Notes: a model not told the origin generated them from the letters alone. DNA of 64,000 bases from Flavobacterium hydatis (GCF_000737695.1 NZ_JPRM01000006.1:310001-374000); one strand, 5' to 3'. Shown: positions 9,601-19,300, counted from the first letter of the stretch. Translations and numbers: made by a program.

Positions 9601-10824
9601 TTACCATTTGGTTTTTTCCGAAAACCGGGAAACCATCATCGACGAAATCACATCGCCATTTGCATTTAGTAAAGTAGCTATCGGGTCTACAAGTGTTCCT
9701 AAAATCATGGCAACTGGTAATGCTTCTGCCATTGGCAAACCATAAACTGTTATCGCCAAGACTTCGCCGATATATCCACCGTTTGGAATTCCGCCTTCTA
9801 CTATAGAAACGATCACGGTAATTCCTAATGCCAAAAGTATCGTACTGGGCTCCGTAAAATCTTTCCCGAACATGGTAAATAATACGGTGATTTTTAAGAT
9901 TGATGACATACTCGAACCGTCTTTGTGCAATGGCGCTCCTAGCGGAATAACCACGTTGCGGACATGTGCAGGAACTTTCATTTTTTCGGCGGCCTCAAGA
10001 TTAGCTGGTATTGTTGCAATACTGCTACAGGTCCCTATAGCTGTAAGTGCTGGTGCAACATTATTACTCCAGAACACAACAAAGGCTCTTTTTCCTCCAG
10101 CTATAAAAGCGTATAAACTAAAGAATACGAAGAAATAAAAGATACACGCTCCATAATAAATCCCTAAAGGTTTAGCGTAAACTCCAAACAATTGTGGCCC
10201 GTAAAAACTAACCTGATAGGCAAAATAAGCTCCCAAACCTATTGGAGCTAATTTCATGATCATATTTAAAAGCTGTTTCATCACTTCGTTTCCAGAATCT
10301 AAAAAACTCTTGAAACTATTTCCTTTTTCTCCTGATTGCAAAGTTGCAAAACCGATTAAAAATGAAAAAATAATAAGTGCCAACATACTTTTTCGTGACA
10401 ATAATTCGTAGAAATCATTCGTCGTGAGTAATTGTGCTATTTGGTCGCCTACATTTCCTGTTGCGATATTCTCTAATGGAACTTTAGAAACTATAATGTT
10501 CTGATGGATAGGAAAAATATAAACAGCTATAATCATTACAATAGCCGAAATAAGAAGTGTTCCTAAAAAAACGGCAATCATAACAACAAATAATCTTCCG
10601 AGTTTTTCTGTTTTCTCTAAATTGGCAATAGAGGAAGTTATCGTAAAAAAGATTAACGGAATAATTGCTGTAAAAAGTAAATTCAGGAAGATATCTCCCA
10701 GTGGTTTTATAATCTCAATGTCTTTACCAAAAACTAATCCTAAAATACTCCCCGCAACTATACCTCCCAGAAGCAAAAGAATGCTACTATAATTTTTTAT
10801 AAAATTGATTTTTTTAGTCTCCAT
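9601..10824 (-). CDS. dicarboxylate/amino acid:cation symporter (DAACS family)
   Basis: This 407-aa polytopic membrane protein of the Na+/H+:dicarboxylate or glutamate symporter family (PF00375) has about eight hydrophobic helices plus the re-entrant loop region. The serine-rich segment APALTAIGTCSSIATIPANL matches the first hairpin-loop signature, and LGAPLHKDGSSMSSILKI matches the substrate-binding core. The C-terminal LVDPIATLLNANGDV is also typical (usually GxxxDPxxTxxNVxGD). It probably imports a C4-dicarboxylate or an acidic or neutral amino acid with Na+ or H+. The length is normal for bacterial members. Confidence 0.9.
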   Translation of the reverse strand: METKKINFIKNYSSILLLLGGIVAGSILGLVFGKDIEIIKPLGDIFLNLLFTAIIPLIFFTITSSIANLEKTEKLGRLFVVMIAVFLGTLLISAIVMIIAVYIFPIHQNIIVSKVPLENIATGNVGDQIAQLLTTNDFYELLSRKSMLALIIFSFLIGFATLQSGEKGNSFKSFLDSGNEVMKQLLNMIMKLAPIGLGAYFAYQVSFYGPQLFGVYAKPLGIYYGACIFYFFVFFSLYAFIAGGKRAFVVFWSNNVAPALTAIGTCSSIATIPANLEAAEKMKVPAHVRNVVIPLGAPLHKDGSSMSSILKITVLFTMFGKDFTEPSTILLALGITVIVSIVEGGIPNGGYIGEVLAITVYGLPMAEALPVAMILGTLVDPIATLLNANGDVISSMMVSRFSEKTKW

Positions 10825-10898
10825 AATTAAAAAGCATTAGTATTTTAAAAATCAATTAAATTACGCCAAAAAAGAGTTCTTGAATGCTACTCTAATTT

Positions 10899-11561
10899 TT
10901 ATTCTTTTTGTAAAACAAGTGTTGTAAATTCTCTATCTACAAGGTCTCCTGTTTTACTTTTTATTTTCTCGGTTAACGTTTCTGAATCGATAATCCTAAA
11001 AGGTGTTTGGCTGATTAGCTTCTCTGCTTTTTGGGTATCATAAAGATTAAACTCAAATTCGGTAAACGGAAGTTTCTTCATAAAACTTTCCTGTGCAAAT
11101 GTTAGGCTAAAGATTCCCTTAGTGTCTAATACTCTATATATTTCTAAAAGAAACTTTACTGGCTCTTGCCAAAAATATAGCGTGTTTACAGTAAATATTT
11201 TATTGAAATAGGCATCAGGAAATGGAATTGTATTTCCGTCATACAAAACAAATTCTGCTTTTTTGTTATCTACAAATTGCTTGTTTATTTTTTGTGCTTC
11301 GGTATACATAAGCTCAGACATTTCGAGCCCGTAATATTTTAAATCGGTACTCTGCTGCATTATATAATCTAAATGCATGGCACTACCATGACCGATTTCT
11401 AGTATCTTATCATCTTGGGAGATTGCAAGATTTCTGATTGAACTAAGCGTCATGCTGATATTCGTTTCATGCATATTATTAGCCATCGCAATTCCTTTTT
11501 CTCCTTGAGGTCTTTTTAATTGAGATGCGATTGCTTGTAATTCTTCTTTTTCCATAATCAT
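10899..11561 (-). CDS. class I SAM-dependent methyltransferase
   Basis: This 220-aa protein has a methyltransferase-11-type fold. Motif I is KILEIGHGSAMHLDYI, followed by acidic residue loop YYGLEMS, and motif IV region FNKIFTVNTLYFWQEP. The substrate is unknown. A second in-frame ATG two codons in would also serve as start. The gene is flanked on its upstream side by a palindromic repeat element. The context gives no pathway link. Confidence 0.82.
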   Translation of the reverse strand: MIMEKEELQAIASQLKRPQGEKGIAMANNMHETNISMTLSSIRNLAISQDDKILEIGHGSAMHLDYIMQQSTDLKYYGLEMSELMYTEAQKINKQFVDNKKAEFVLYDGNTIPFPDAYFNKIFTVNTLYFWQEPVKFLLEIYRVLDTKGIFSLTFAQESFMKKLPFTEFEFNLYDTQKAEKLISQTPFRIIDSETLTEKIKSKTGDLVDREFTTLVLQKE

Positions 11562-11593
11562 TAAAATTTTTACAATTAAAAATTAAGTTCAAA

Positions 11594-11689
11594 GTCATTG
11601 CGAGGTACGAAGCAATCATACTAGTAATAAGCAACCTTATTAACTACAAAGACATACTAAAATAGGATTGCTTCGCACCTCACAATGAC
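11594..11689. repeat. palindromic REP-like element (GTCATTGCGAGG family)
   Basis: A 24-nt arm starting GTCATTGCGAGGTACGAAGC is repeated in inverted orientation at the other end with two mismatches, with 48 nt between. This is the form of a mobile palindromic or MITE-like intergenic element whose end sequence occurs in many bacteria. Confidence 0.7.
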
Positions 11690-11716
11690 AAAGTGGTACT
11701 TTTTAAAGAAGTAAAT

Positions 11717-12673
11717 TTAAAAAACTTTACTGGCTATTTGGCGAATATTTTCAGATTTCCCCATTGAGTAATAATGCAAAACAGGAACTCCTGCTGCTTT
11801 CAGCTCAAGTGATTGCTGAATTGCCCATTCGATCCCTACTTGTCGTATCTCGGCATTATTTTTACATTTATCTACCTCAATAATTAAATCTTCAGGTAAA
11901 TCGATGCGGAAAATTTGTGGTAAAACCTGTAAATGCTTCTGAACTGCGATTGGCTTAATCCCTGGAATAATAGGAACTGTAATTCCCATTTCACGCGCTC
12001 TTTTTACAAACTCAAAGTATTTTGAGTTGTCAAAAAACATTTGGGTTACGACATAATCAGCACCGGCATCCACTTTTTCTTTTAATCTTTTTAAGTCAGA
12101 AGTTAGTGATGGAGATTCTAAATGTTTCTCTGGATATCCTGCAACACCAATACAAAAGTCTGGTCTGTTATCAATATCCATTACTTCGTGTAAGTACTTT
12201 CCTTTGTTTAGTTCGTAAATTTGCGCAACAAGATCGACTGCGTAACAATTTCCGCCAGCTTTAGGCATAAAATATTGTTCGTCTTTCATGGCATCACCAC
12301 GCAAAGCCATCACATTATCGATTCCTAAGTAGTTACAATCTACTAACAGATATTCGGTTTCTTCTTTCGTAAAACCTCCACAAAGTACGTGCGGAACAGT
12401 ATCTACATTGTATTTATGTTTTATCGAAGCACAAATCCCCAACGTTCCCGGACGCATTCTGGTTAATTTCTTATCCAATAATCCGTTGCCTTTATCAATA
12501 TAAATATATTCTTCTCTAGATGTGGTCACATCTATAAACGGAGGATTATACTCCATTAACGGGTCGATATTATCGTATAATTCCTGAATATTTTTCCCCT
12601 TCTGCGGCGGAATAATTTCAAATGAAAACAATGTATTTCCGTTGGCGTTTTCTATATGTTTAGTTACTTTCAT
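11717..12673 (-). CDS. metF: methylenetetrahydrofolate reductase
   Basis: This 318-aa enzyme reduces 5,10-methylene-THF to 5-methyl-THF, the methyl donor for MetH. It matches the MTHFR TIM-barrel family: FSFEIIPPQKGKN near the N-terminus with the catalytic Glu, NVMALRGDA for FAD binding, GADYVVTQMFFDN, and PGIKPI. The length is that of bacterial MetF enzymes without the eukaryotic regulatory domain. It lies downstream of the larger MetH part, so the two consecutive reactions are encoded together, and the transcript is probably under the SAM-I riboswitch at 17606-17714. Confidence 0.95.
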   Translation of the reverse strand: MKVTKHIENANGNTLFSFEIIPPQKGKNIQELYDNIDPLMEYNPPFIDVTTSREEYIYIDKGNGLLDKKLTRMRPGTLGICASIKHKYNVDTVPHVLCGGFTKEETEYLLVDCNYLGIDNVMALRGDAMKDEQYFMPKAGGNCYAVDLVAQIYELNKGKYLHEVMDIDNRPDFCIGVAGYPEKHLESPSLTSDLKRLKEKVDAGADYVVTQMFFDNSKYFEFVKRAREMGITVPIIPGIKPIAVQKHLQVLPQIFRIDLPEDLIIEVDKCKNNAEIRQVGIEWAIQQSLELKAAGVPVLHYYSMGKSENIRQIASKVF

Positions 12674-12823
12674 TATTAGAGTTATGAATTATGAATTATG
12701 TGTTTTGAGTTGTTTGTGTAAAAAATCTGAAATCAAAAAACGTAAATCAATTATCTTCTTTATTTTTTAAATTATGATAAAGAGCTGAAATCTAAAATCT
12801 GAACTCTAAAATCATAAAATCAA

Positions 12824-15499
12824 TTAATCTGCTATATTAGGGTTTAACCACTTTGCTGCATAATCTGTTGGTACATTGCGTCGTTTGGCGTAATCTACCA
12901 CTTGATCTTCTTTTATTTTTCCGAGTCCGAAATATTTACTTTTCGGATTCCCAAAATAATATCCTGAAACTGATGAAGCTGGCCACATTGCCATACTTTC
13001 TGTTAAGGTTACTCCTATTTCGTCGGCTACATTTAAGAGTTCCCAGATTGTTGGTTTCTCTAAGTGGTCCGGACAAGCAGGATATCCTGGTGCAGGACGA
13101 ATTCCTTTGTAATTTTCTTCGATCAAATCTTCTGTCGAAAGCGATTCTTCGGCATCATAACCCCAGAAATCCTGACGTACTTTTTCGTGTAAATATTCAG
13201 CGAAAGCCTCAGCAAAACGATCGGCTAATGCTTTTACCATAATCGAATTATAGTCATCAAGATCTTTTTCAAATTCAGCTGCCCATTCGTCAACACCAAA
13301 ACCGGTTGTAACACAAAATGCTCCTATATAATCTGTAATTCCTGAGTCTTTTGGTAATATAAAATCAGATAAAGCAATATTTGGTGCACCTTTTGTTTTT
13401 TGTGATTGCTGACGAAGTGTTAAGAATTTCTCTAGAACTTTTCCGTTTTCATCACGCAATTCGATATCATCATCATCAACCTGATTCGCAGGGAAAATAC
13501 CGTAGATACCTTTTGCTGTTAGTTTTTTCTCTGCCAAAATTACTTTCAGCATCGCCTGAGCATCTGCAAAAACTGATGTTGCTTCTTTACCCACAACCTC
13601 ATCGGTTAAGATTGCCGGATATTTCCCGAACAATTCCCAAGTTCTAAAAAATGGTGTCCAGTCGATATACGGAACCAAAACATCCAGTTCTACTTCGATA
13701 ATCTGAGCTCCAATCACTTTTGGTTTAGTCGGAATATATTCTGCCCAATCCAATTGTAATTTATTTTTACGTGCTTGCTCAATCGTTAGGAAGTTTTTAT
13801 CTCTCGAACGATTTAAAAACGTTTCTCTAAACGCATCATAATCTGCACGAATATCGCTTGCATATATCTTACGGTTATGATCTAATAAGTTTCCTGCCAC
13901 GGTAACGGCTCTCGAAGCATCGTTTACGTGAATTACAGTTTCTCTGTATTGTGGAGCAATTTTCACGGCTGTATGTGCACGCGAAGTCGTTGCCCCACCA
14001 ATCATAATCGGAATTTTAATTCCTTGTTTGTCTAGTTCTTTTGCTAAATACACCATTTCGTCAAGCGATGGTGTAATTAATCCGCTTAGTCCAATAATGT
14101 CAACATTATGTTCTATCGCAGCAGCAATAATTTTTTCTGGAGGCACCATAACACCAAGATCTACAATCTCGTAGTTATTACAAGCTAAAACCACCGAAAC
14201 GATGTTTTTACCAATATCGTGAACGTCACCTTTTACGGTTGCCATCAATATTTTTCCATTTCCTTGTTTGTCCCCAGCTTGTTTACTTGCTTCAATATAT
14301 GGCAATAAATATGCTACGGCTTTTTTCATCACACGTGCCGATTTTACTACCTGTGGCAAGAACATTTTTCCGCTTCCGAATAAATCTCCTACAACATTCA
14401 TTCCCGTCATCAAATTGATTTCGATAACTTCAATTGGTTTTGTTGCTGCCAAACGTGCTTCTTCGACATCTATTTCTATAAAAGCATCAATACCTTTTAC
14501 CAATGAATGCGTGATACGTTCCTGAACGGTTCCTAAACGCCATTCCTGAATTGCTTTTTCATCTGATTTTACTTCGCCTTTTACATTCTCAGCAAAATCC
14601 AAAAGTCTTTCCGTCGCATCATCACGTCGGTCAAGAATTACGTCTTCAACATGTTCTAATAAATCTTTAGGGATATCATCATAAATCGAAAGCATTTCTG
14701 GATTTACAATTCCCATTGTCATTCCGTTCTTAATCGCGTGGTATAAAAACACCGAGTGCATCGCTTCACGAACTGTATCGTTTCCTCTAAAAGAGAATGA
14801 AACGTTACTTACACCACCACTAATATGCGCATGTGGCAAGTTATCACGAACCCATTTTGTACCTCTAAAAAAGTCCAAAGCATTTAAGCGATGTTCTTCC
14901 ATTCCGGTTGCAACTGGGAAAATATTTAAATCGAAAATAATATCCTGTGGAGGAAAACCAACTTTGTTAACCAAAATATCATATGAACGCTGGCAGATTT
15001 CGACTCTACGGTCAAAATTATCCGCCTGACCTACTTCGTCAAAAGCCATAATAATAGCTGCCGCTCCGTATCGTTTAATTAATTTGGCATGGTGAATAAA
15101 GGCTTCTTCACCTTCTTTCAAAGAGATTGAGTTTACAACGCTTTTTCCTTGTACTACTTTTAGACCAGCTTCGATGATTTCCCATTTCGAACTGTCAATC
15201 ATAATTGGCACTCTCGAAATATCGGGTTCAGATGCTATTAAATTCAGGAATTTTGTCATAGCCTGAACTCCATCAAGCATTCCTTCATCCATATTAATAT
15301 CGATAATCTGTGCTCCTCCTTCTACTTGTTGTCTTGCAATATCAAGTGCCTCGTCATACTTCTCTTCCTTGATTAGGCGAAGGAATTTTCTTGAACCCGT
15401 AACATTCGTACGTTCACCTATGTTTACAAAAACACTTGTTGGCGTAATAATTAATGGTTCTAATCCTGCTAATACAAGGTCTCTTCTATTTTCTGCCAT
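12824..15499 (-). CDS. metH: methionine synthase, folate/cobalamin/activation part of a split MetH
   Basis: This 891-aa protein carries the last three modules of cobalamin-dependent methionine synthase. The pterin-binding domain spans about residues 15-280 ([21 protein letters not shown]). The cobalamin cap and Rossmann module spans about 310-540 with DVHDIG, where His427 is the lower B12 ligand. The C-terminal SAM-dependent reactivation domain contains [12 protein letters not shown]. The homocysteine-binding module is missing here and is encoded separately at 16346-17347. No leftover N-terminal coding sequence or frameshift is visible, so this is a true two-gene MetH. Confidence 0.95.
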   Translation of the reverse strand: MAENRRDLVLAGLEPLIITPTSVFVNIGERTNVTGSRKFLRLIKEEKYDEALDIARQQVEGGAQIIDINMDEGMLDGVQAMTKFLNLIASEPDISRVPIMIDSSKWEIIEAGLKVVQGKSVVNSISLKEGEEAFIHHAKLIKRYGAAAIIMAFDEVGQADNFDRRVEICQRSYDILVNKVGFPPQDIIFDLNIFPVATGMEEHRLNALDFFRGTKWVRDNLPHAHISGGVSNVSFSFRGNDTVREAMHSVFLYHAIKNGMTMGIVNPEMLSIYDDIPKDLLEHVEDVILDRRDDATERLLDFAENVKGEVKSDEKAIQEWRLGTVQERITHSLVKGIDAFIEIDVEEARLAATKPIEVIEINLMTGMNVVGDLFGSGKMFLPQVVKSARVMKKAVAYLLPYIEASKQAGDKQGNGKILMATVKGDVHDIGKNIVSVVLACNNYEIVDLGVMVPPEKIIAAAIEHNVDIIGLSGLITPSLDEMVYLAKELDKQGIKIPIMIGGATTSRAHTAVKIAPQYRETVIHVNDASRAVTVAGNLLDHNRKIYASDIRADYDAFRETFLNRSRDKNFLTIEQARKNKLQLDWAEYIPTKPKVIGAQIIEVELDVLVPYIDWTPFFRTWELFGKYPAILTDEVVGKEATSVFADAQAMLKVILAEKKLTAKGIYGIFPANQVDDDDIELRDENGKVLEKFLTLRQQSQKTKGAPNIALSDFILPKDSGITDYIGAFCVTTGFGVDEWAAEFEKDLDDYNSIMVKALADRFAEAFAEYLHEKVRQDFWGYDAEESLSTEDLIEENYKGIRPAPGYPACPDHLEKPTIWELLNVADEIGVTLTESMAMWPASSVSGYYFGNPKSKYFGLGKIKEDQVVDYAKRRNVPTDYAAKWLNPNIAD

Positions 15500-15502
15500 T
15501 TT

Positions 15503-15547
15503 CTTTAAGTTACTAAGTCCCTAAGTTTTTTAGGTACTAAGTTTTTT
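15503..15547. repeat. CTAAG-type intergenic repeat
   Basis: Phased AAG-containing units (TTACTAAGTCCCTAAG...GGTACTAAG) belong to the same family as those at 17788-17861, 19121-19154 and 19352-19387. It is non-coding and directly abuts the metH start. Confidence 0.5.
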
Positions 15548-15616
15548 TATTCTTTATTTATAATCCTCCAAGGTTTTAAAAACCCTGTAGGTCTCTCCTT
15601 TTTTTAATTTTATTTT

Positions 15617-15702
15617 GGCGTGTCCCAAGGGTCGGGCTATCCGCTATTAGTCCTCGCACTTCCTTCGTCAGGCTGTGGGCTAGCCGCTTCTATCCCTCAC
15701 GC
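15617..15702 (-). repeat. GC-rich hairpin intergenic repeat (GATAGAAGCGG ... ATAGCGGATAGC family)
   Basis: Read on the - strand it begins GCGTGAGGGATAGAAGCGG and ends ATAGCGGATAGCCCG...CACGCC, with a variable interior. The arms match two other copies in the window at 17427-17497 and 59798-59875. The G+C content is much higher than its surroundings. It sits inside the metH operon between the 164-aa gene and the large metH part. Confidence 0.6.
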
Positions 15703-15764
15703 GAACTCGGTTTCATGAGTTCTTTTAAAAATTCATTTTTCATTACTCCGTAGATAGTGTAGAT

Positions 15765-16259
15765 TTACCAAAATTTCCACCAAGGTTTTACACTTTCTAC
15801 ATCATTTGTTTTCTTTCCTATATTCCAAAAATTATCATCGAATTTTTCTGAAATATATCCCTTTGTTAATTCATAACCATAAAGATAAACACCATCCTCA
15901 AGTCCATTTTGTATTCTTTTAATTATTCTTTGACCAGGCCAACAAACCGTTCCATCAGGAAATTCAATAGAAAAATTAATTTCTCCACGCGGATCTTTAT
16001 CGTTCGTAATCAATTTAGAACCTGAAACATTTTTAATTAAGGTTTCTGCAACATAAGAAGAAATCGAAAATATAATGCCACCATAGTTTTTCGACAATCT
16101 TCCTCTACGTTTTGGTCTTCCATCGACTAAATTTTTTTCAAAAAAAAGATCAATTTCCATTAAGCTTGCGATTGAAAAATCTAATTTGTATCCATCAACT
16201 TCAAAAGCCTTAATAATCCAGTCCGATTGTTTTCTTATGTCCTCCTTTAATGTTCCCAT
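15765..16259 (-). CDS. hypothetical protein inserted between the two metH parts
   Basis: This is a 164-aa soluble protein without signal peptide or membrane segment. I do not recognise the family. Notable are a basic patch (GRPKRRGRLSKNYGG) and a conserved-looking segment INFSIEFPDGTVCWPGQRI, ending in the aromatic tail KPWWKFW. It is on the same strand as the metH pieces, 87 nt after the homocysteine-module gene and ahead of a GC-rich repeat. It is therefore probably transcribed with them, but nothing in it suggests a methionine role. Confidence 0.6.
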   Translation of the reverse strand: MGTLKEDIRKQSDWIIKAFEVDGYKLDFSIASLMEIDLFFEKNLVDGRPKRRGRLSKNYGGIIFSISSYVAETLIKNVSGSKLITNDKDPRGEINFSIEFPDGTVCWPGQRIIKRIQNGLEDGVYLYGYELTKGYISEKFDDNFWNIGKKTNDVESVKPWWKFW

Positions 16260-16345
16260 TTCTTTTTTAAGTTACCGAGTTACTTTAAAAACATCTATCT
16301 GTAATTTAGACAGCGTAGATTAAAATCCCATGCTATCGTAAACAT

Positions 16346-17347
16346 TTACTCAAATACAGGCGCTACACGTGGCTTATAATCTTTCGCAACCTCAGCAATT
16401 AACCTGATATGATCCGGAGTTGTTCCGCAACATCCTCCGATGATATTGATTAAATTATCCTCTAAATATTCTTTGATAAATGCTTGTGTTTGTTCTGGTG
16501 TTTCGTCATATTGTCCGAATGCGTTTGGTAATCCTGCATTTGGGTGTGCCGAAACATTAAAGCTTGTATGTTGTGCTAATGTTTTAAGATATGGTTTCAA
16601 TAAATCGGCTCCAAGAGCACAATTGAATCCTACACTTAATAACGGAATATGTGATACCGAAATCAAGAAAGCTTCTACCGTTTGCCCTGAAAGTGTTCTT
16701 CCTGAAGCATCGGTAATTGTTCCTGATACCATGATTGGAATATCGATATTTCGTTCTTCTTTTACCTCTTCGATTGCAAAAAGTGCTGCTTTAGCGTTTA
16801 ATGTATCAAAGATGGTTTCTACCAATAATAAATCACAACCTCCATCCATTAAGGCTTCTACTTGTTGTTTGTAGGCAATTCGTAAATCATCAAACGTTAC
16901 AGCTCTGTATCCCGGATCGTTTACATCTGGTGACATACTTGCTGTACGGTTTGTTGGCCCGATTGATCCAGCTACAAAACGTGGTTTATCTGGATTCTTG
17001 GCTGTAAACTCATCTGCTACTTCTCTCGCAAGTTTAGCCGACTCGTAGTTTAATTCGTAGACCAAATCTTCCAGAAAATAATCGGCCATACCAATTGTTG
17101 TTCCCGAGAATGTGTTGGTCTCTACGATGTCGGCACCCGCTTCATAGTAAGCGGCGTGGACATCGCGAATTGCTTGTGGTTGTGTTATGGATAGTAAATC
17201 GTTGTTTCCTTTTAAGGGATGTGGAAAATCTTTGAAACGTTCTCCACGAAAATCTTCTTCTGAGAAATTATAGCGTTGCAACATTGTTCCCATGGCTCCA
17301 TCGAGCACGAGTATGTTTTTTTTAATTACTTCTTGAATTGTTGGCAT
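16346..17347 (-). CDS. homocysteine S-methyltransferase module of split methionine synthase
   Basis: This 333-aa protein is the isolated N-terminal module of Met[13 protein letters not shown] opens the barrel and [12 protein letters not shown] follows. The zinc thiolate ligands are all present: Cys243 (GFNCALGA) and Cys306-Cys307 ([11 protein letters not shown]). It activates homocysteine for methyl transfer from methylcobalamin bound on the partner protein encoded at 12824-15499. It is the first gene after a SAM-I riboswitch, so high SAM should lower its expression. Confidence 0.93.
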   Translation of the reverse strand: MPTIQEVIKKNILVLDGAMGTMLQRYNFSEEDFRGERFKDFPHPLKGNNDLLSITQPQAIRDVHAAYYEAGADIVETNTFSGTTIGMADYFLEDLVYELNYESAKLAREVADEFTAKNPDKPRFVAGSIGPTNRTASMSPDVNDPGYRAVTFDDLRIAYKQQVEALMDGGCDLLLVETIFDTLNAKAALFAIEEVKEERNIDIPIMVSGTITDASGRTLSGQTVEAFLISVSHIPLLSVGFNCALGADLLKPYLKTLAQHTSFNVSAHPNAGLPNAFGQYDETPEQTQAFIKEYLEDNLINIIGGCCGTTPDHIRLIAEVAKDYKPRVAPVFE

Positions 17348-17426
17348 GTTTTTTCTTTTCTTGCAATCACACTAAGGCGTAAAAGCTTTTATTTAATAAT
17401 TCCAAAAATTCACTATCATAGCTTTT

Positions 17427-17497
17427 TAGCCCCGAGTGCAGCGGTATCCTTTTTTTCTGGAGTTCAGAAAAAAAGATATAGCGGAAAGCGGGAATGT
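17427..17497 (+). repeat. hairpin intergenic repeat, copy 2
   Basis: Arms are TAGCCCCGAGTGCAGCGG and ATAGCGGAAAGCGGGAA. Between them lies a self-complementary interior (ATC-TTTTTTTCTG with CAGAAAAAAAGAT). The arms match the copy at 59798-59875, but the inner stem sequence differs, so structure is kept while sequence changes. It lies between the SAM-I riboswitch and the metH homocysteine-module gene. Confidence 0.6.
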
Positions 17498-17605
17498 TAT
17501 GGGCAAAAATGCGCCAATAATTCGCTGCTGATACTGAAATTTTATTCAGTTAATGTCGATAAGTTTGTCAAGAAAAGTTTTGAGAAATACATTGCTGTAT
17601 TATGT

Positions 17606-17714
17606 GTTATCTATCTTTAATACTGTAAATGTATAAAGTAGAATGTAGCACCTTCTTTATGATAAAGGGTTGCTAAGGTTTCAATGGGTCTATCCCTCCG
17701 CCTTTCGTGATAAC
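17606..17714 (-). promoter_or_regulatory. SAM-I (S-box) riboswitch upstream of the metH operon
   Basis: Read on the - strand the S-box core is clear: P1 arm GTTATC, then AAAGGCGGAGGGATAGACCC, then ATTGAAACCTTAGCAACC, a P3 stem and loop (CCCTTTATCATAAAGAAGG), GTGCTA, and the closing P1 arm GATAAC. These match the invariant GAGGGA, GAAACC and GCAACC positions of SAM-I aptamers. About 260 nt separate it from the first gene. No strong terminator follows directly, so the expression platform is not resolved. Confidence 0.92.
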
Positions 17715-17737
17715 TTTCAATAAAAATATGAACAGTG

Positions 17738-17768
17738 CAAAGTAAACACATAGCGCTAACAATTGCAA
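17738..17768 (-). promoter_or_regulatory. promoter of the SAM-I/metH transcript
   Basis: On the - strand TTG is followed by 20 nt and then TTACTTTG, close to the Bacteroidota TTG/TAnnTTTG pattern. This sets transcription start just ahead of the S-box P1 stem. Confidence 0.45.
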
Positions 17769-17787
17769 GTGTTTTTAAAAGTTTCTG

Positions 17788-17861
17788 AGAGACTAAGTTA
17801 CTAAGGCTCTAAGTTTTCTTTAAAAGATGTTGAGAAGCTAAGATACTAAGGTGCTGAGTTT
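17788..17861. repeat. CTAAG-type intergenic repeat
   Basis: Two consecutive units of the form gagACTAAGttACTAAGgctCTAAG and gagaaGCTAAGatACTAAGgtGCTgAG. Related units occur at 15503, 19121 and 19352. The gap 17348-18047 is otherwise filled by the hairpin repeat, the SAM-I riboswitch and the AGCTCC element. Confidence 0.5.
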
Positions 17862-17940
17862 AGACTACTCAATATGTTTTTTATACTAAAAGCTCTAACG
17901 GTGTATAATAATTATAGCCGGAAAAGGGTATCATTCAACG

Positions 17941-18004
17941 AAAGCTCCAGCGGAGCGATATAGTAATTTTGATTATTAAATATCCATCCCGATGGAATTA
18001 TATC
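17941..18004. repeat. AGCTCC/CCCGATGG intergenic repeat, copy A
   Basis: It begins AAAGCTCCAGCGGAGCGATA and ends CATCCCGATGGAATTATATC. A longer copy lies at 19178-19300, so the pair brackets the lipoprotein and antitoxin-like remnant. Confidence 0.5.
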
Positions 18005-18047
18005 TTATAAAAAAATCATATCGTATTAAGCTACTAAGTTTAAAACT

Positions 18048-18188
18048 CTAGGTATTTTTCTGTTTATATTTTTGGAAAATTTCCATAACATCTTCATGAT
18101 TTACAAATTGGTTGTTTTCTGCCTGATAAAGCCCTATTTCGATTTCTTGTTTCTCTTCTTCTGATAATTCTTCAAACCAATCTCCCAT
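18048..18188 (-). pseudogene. short antitoxin-like ORF (C-terminal half only)
   Basis: This 46-aa ORF starts MGDWFEELSEEEKQEIEIGL and ends with a HEDVMEIFQKYKQ-type tail. Short Bacteroidota addiction-module antitoxins commonly end with a WFxELSEEEK...HEEVMKxFxKW segment after a longer N-terminal helix; here that N-terminal half is absent. It starts 7 nt after the stop of the preceding lipoprotein gene, and no toxin gene lies beside it. The simplest reading is a remnant of a toxin-antitoxin locus, although expression from the ATG cannot be excluded. Confidence 0.4.
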
Positions 18189-18195
18189 AACTGTT

Positions 18196-19005
18196 TTACT
18201 TATAATAGTTCATTTCAAATTTCTGCACTTCGTTTAAATAGAAATAGTTTGTTATTAGTTTTTGCAAAATATCTATTTTTTCTTGAAGCCTTTTTGCTCT
18301 TTCTGCACTTTTTTGTTTGCCATCAGTTGAATTATCTTGATAGGGATCCTGACTTTCTTCGTCCGCAACATATTGAGTTAAGGATTGTATATATAGTTTT
18401 TTCTGTTTCTGAAAATCATACTTCTTATCATAATATTCTTTGTCAAGTGATAATCGATAAATAGAATATTCCGCATCTGCATGTAGCCTTTCAAATTGAT
18501 GTCCAAAATATGTTCCTCCATAATTCAATCCCCCGTAAAGTTCGTTAACTGCTCGGTACATTTGAATTAGTTTTTCTCTTTCTACTCTAAATTTTTCTTC
18601 GCCATTTTTTTGCTTAAGATAATAGGTATAAATTAAACAAAAACGATCTCTATCTGATTCACTCCCAAATGTAATAGTTTCCTCTTTCCCATCCTGATTT
18701 ATATAATTCCTCCATTCATTCCCTTTGTATGAATCATTTGGATTTAAGGGAAGTTCTGCTTTGAATACAGGAAAAAGCTGCTCAATTTTATTCAATTTAT
18801 TTTTAGAAATAACAAAAGAATCATTACTATCTCCGGCATAAATAAGAATCTTTTCATTCTCAAGTTTCGGGTCATCGATAAGGCGAGGCAAGCTTTTTTT
18901 TGCACTTATTTCTTTTGGCTTTACTGTAATAATATCCTTTTTTGATTCTTTACAACTTACTAAGAAACTGCAGGAAACTAACAATATAATTATCTTGTTT
19001 TTCAT
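18196..19005 (-). CDS. hypothetical lipoprotein
   Basis: This 269-aa protein has a lipoprotein signal (IIILLVSCSFLVSC, lipidated Cys18) followed by ESKKD. The mature part is highly charged. A likely helical region rich in Lys, Gln and Glu lies at about residues 195-260 (FQKQKKLYIQSLTQYV ... AERAKRLQEKIDILQKLI). I do not recognise a family. Its islet is bounded by AGCTCC and CTAAG repeats and separates the metH operon from the sulfate-reduction operon, which suggests an accessory insertion. Confidence 0.6.
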   Translation of the reverse strand: MKNKIIILLVSCSFLVSCKESKKDIITVKPKEISAKKSLPRLIDDPKLENEKILIYAGDSNDSFVISKNKLNKIEQLFPVFKAELPLNPNDSYKGNEWRNYINQDGKEETITFGSESDRDRFCLIYTYYLKQKNGEEKFRVEREKLIQMYRAVNELYGGLNYGGTYFGHQFERLHADAEYSIYRLSLDKEYYDKKYDFQKQKKLYIQSLTQYVADEESQDPYQDNSTDGKQKSAERAKRLQEKIDILQKLITNYFYLNEVQKFEMNYYK

Positions 19006-19120
19006 TTATACCTTTTGCTATTTTAAATCTTTTTTACTCAATAAAGTTATGAATAACGCTTCTTGAATTTTAGTTTGCAAAAGTCTAATTAGTAATAAAA
19101 AAAGGTCGTTTTTTTAAGTT

Positions 19121-19154
19121 TATGAGACGCTAAGATACTGAGGTACTAAGATTA
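19121..19154. repeat. CTAAG-type intergenic repeat
   Basis: A unit reading gagacGCTAAGatACTgAGgtACTAAG, of the same family as 17788-17861, lying upstream of the lipoprotein gene. Confidence 0.45.
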
Positions 19155-19177
19155 AAACTATAGGTAATGTTGTTCTT

Positions 19178-19300
19178 AAAAGCTCCAGCAGAGCGATATT
19201 TTAATTTTATCGTTATATTGATATGTCACCCCGATGGGGTTTCTGCCAACAAATATTTTTAATTCTATAAATATGATATCCCGCTGGGATTGATATATTG
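19178..19300. repeat. AGCTCC/CCCGATGG intergenic repeat, copy B
   Basis: AAAGCTCCAGCAGAGCGATA at the left is followed by CACCCCGATGGGGTTTC and TATCCCGCTGGGATTGATA. It is an extended version of the copy at 17941-18004. It fills the gap before the terminator at 19305. Confidence 0.5.

Noticed and set aside
16440..16874. 144-aa ORF antisense to the metH homocysteine module
   Set aside because: Mirror frame of a confidently identified enzyme, without a start context or homology-like motifs.
12824..17347. MetH interrupted by frameshift or insertion
   Set aside because: Each part has its own start, stop and complete domain set, and another gene lies between them; this fits the split MetH of Bacteroidota, not a broken gene.
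17276..17620. 114-aa ORF on the + strand upstream of the metH homocysteine module
   Set aside because: It runs across the antisense of metH, the hairpin repeat and the SAM-I riboswitch region; the sequence has no protein-like pattern.
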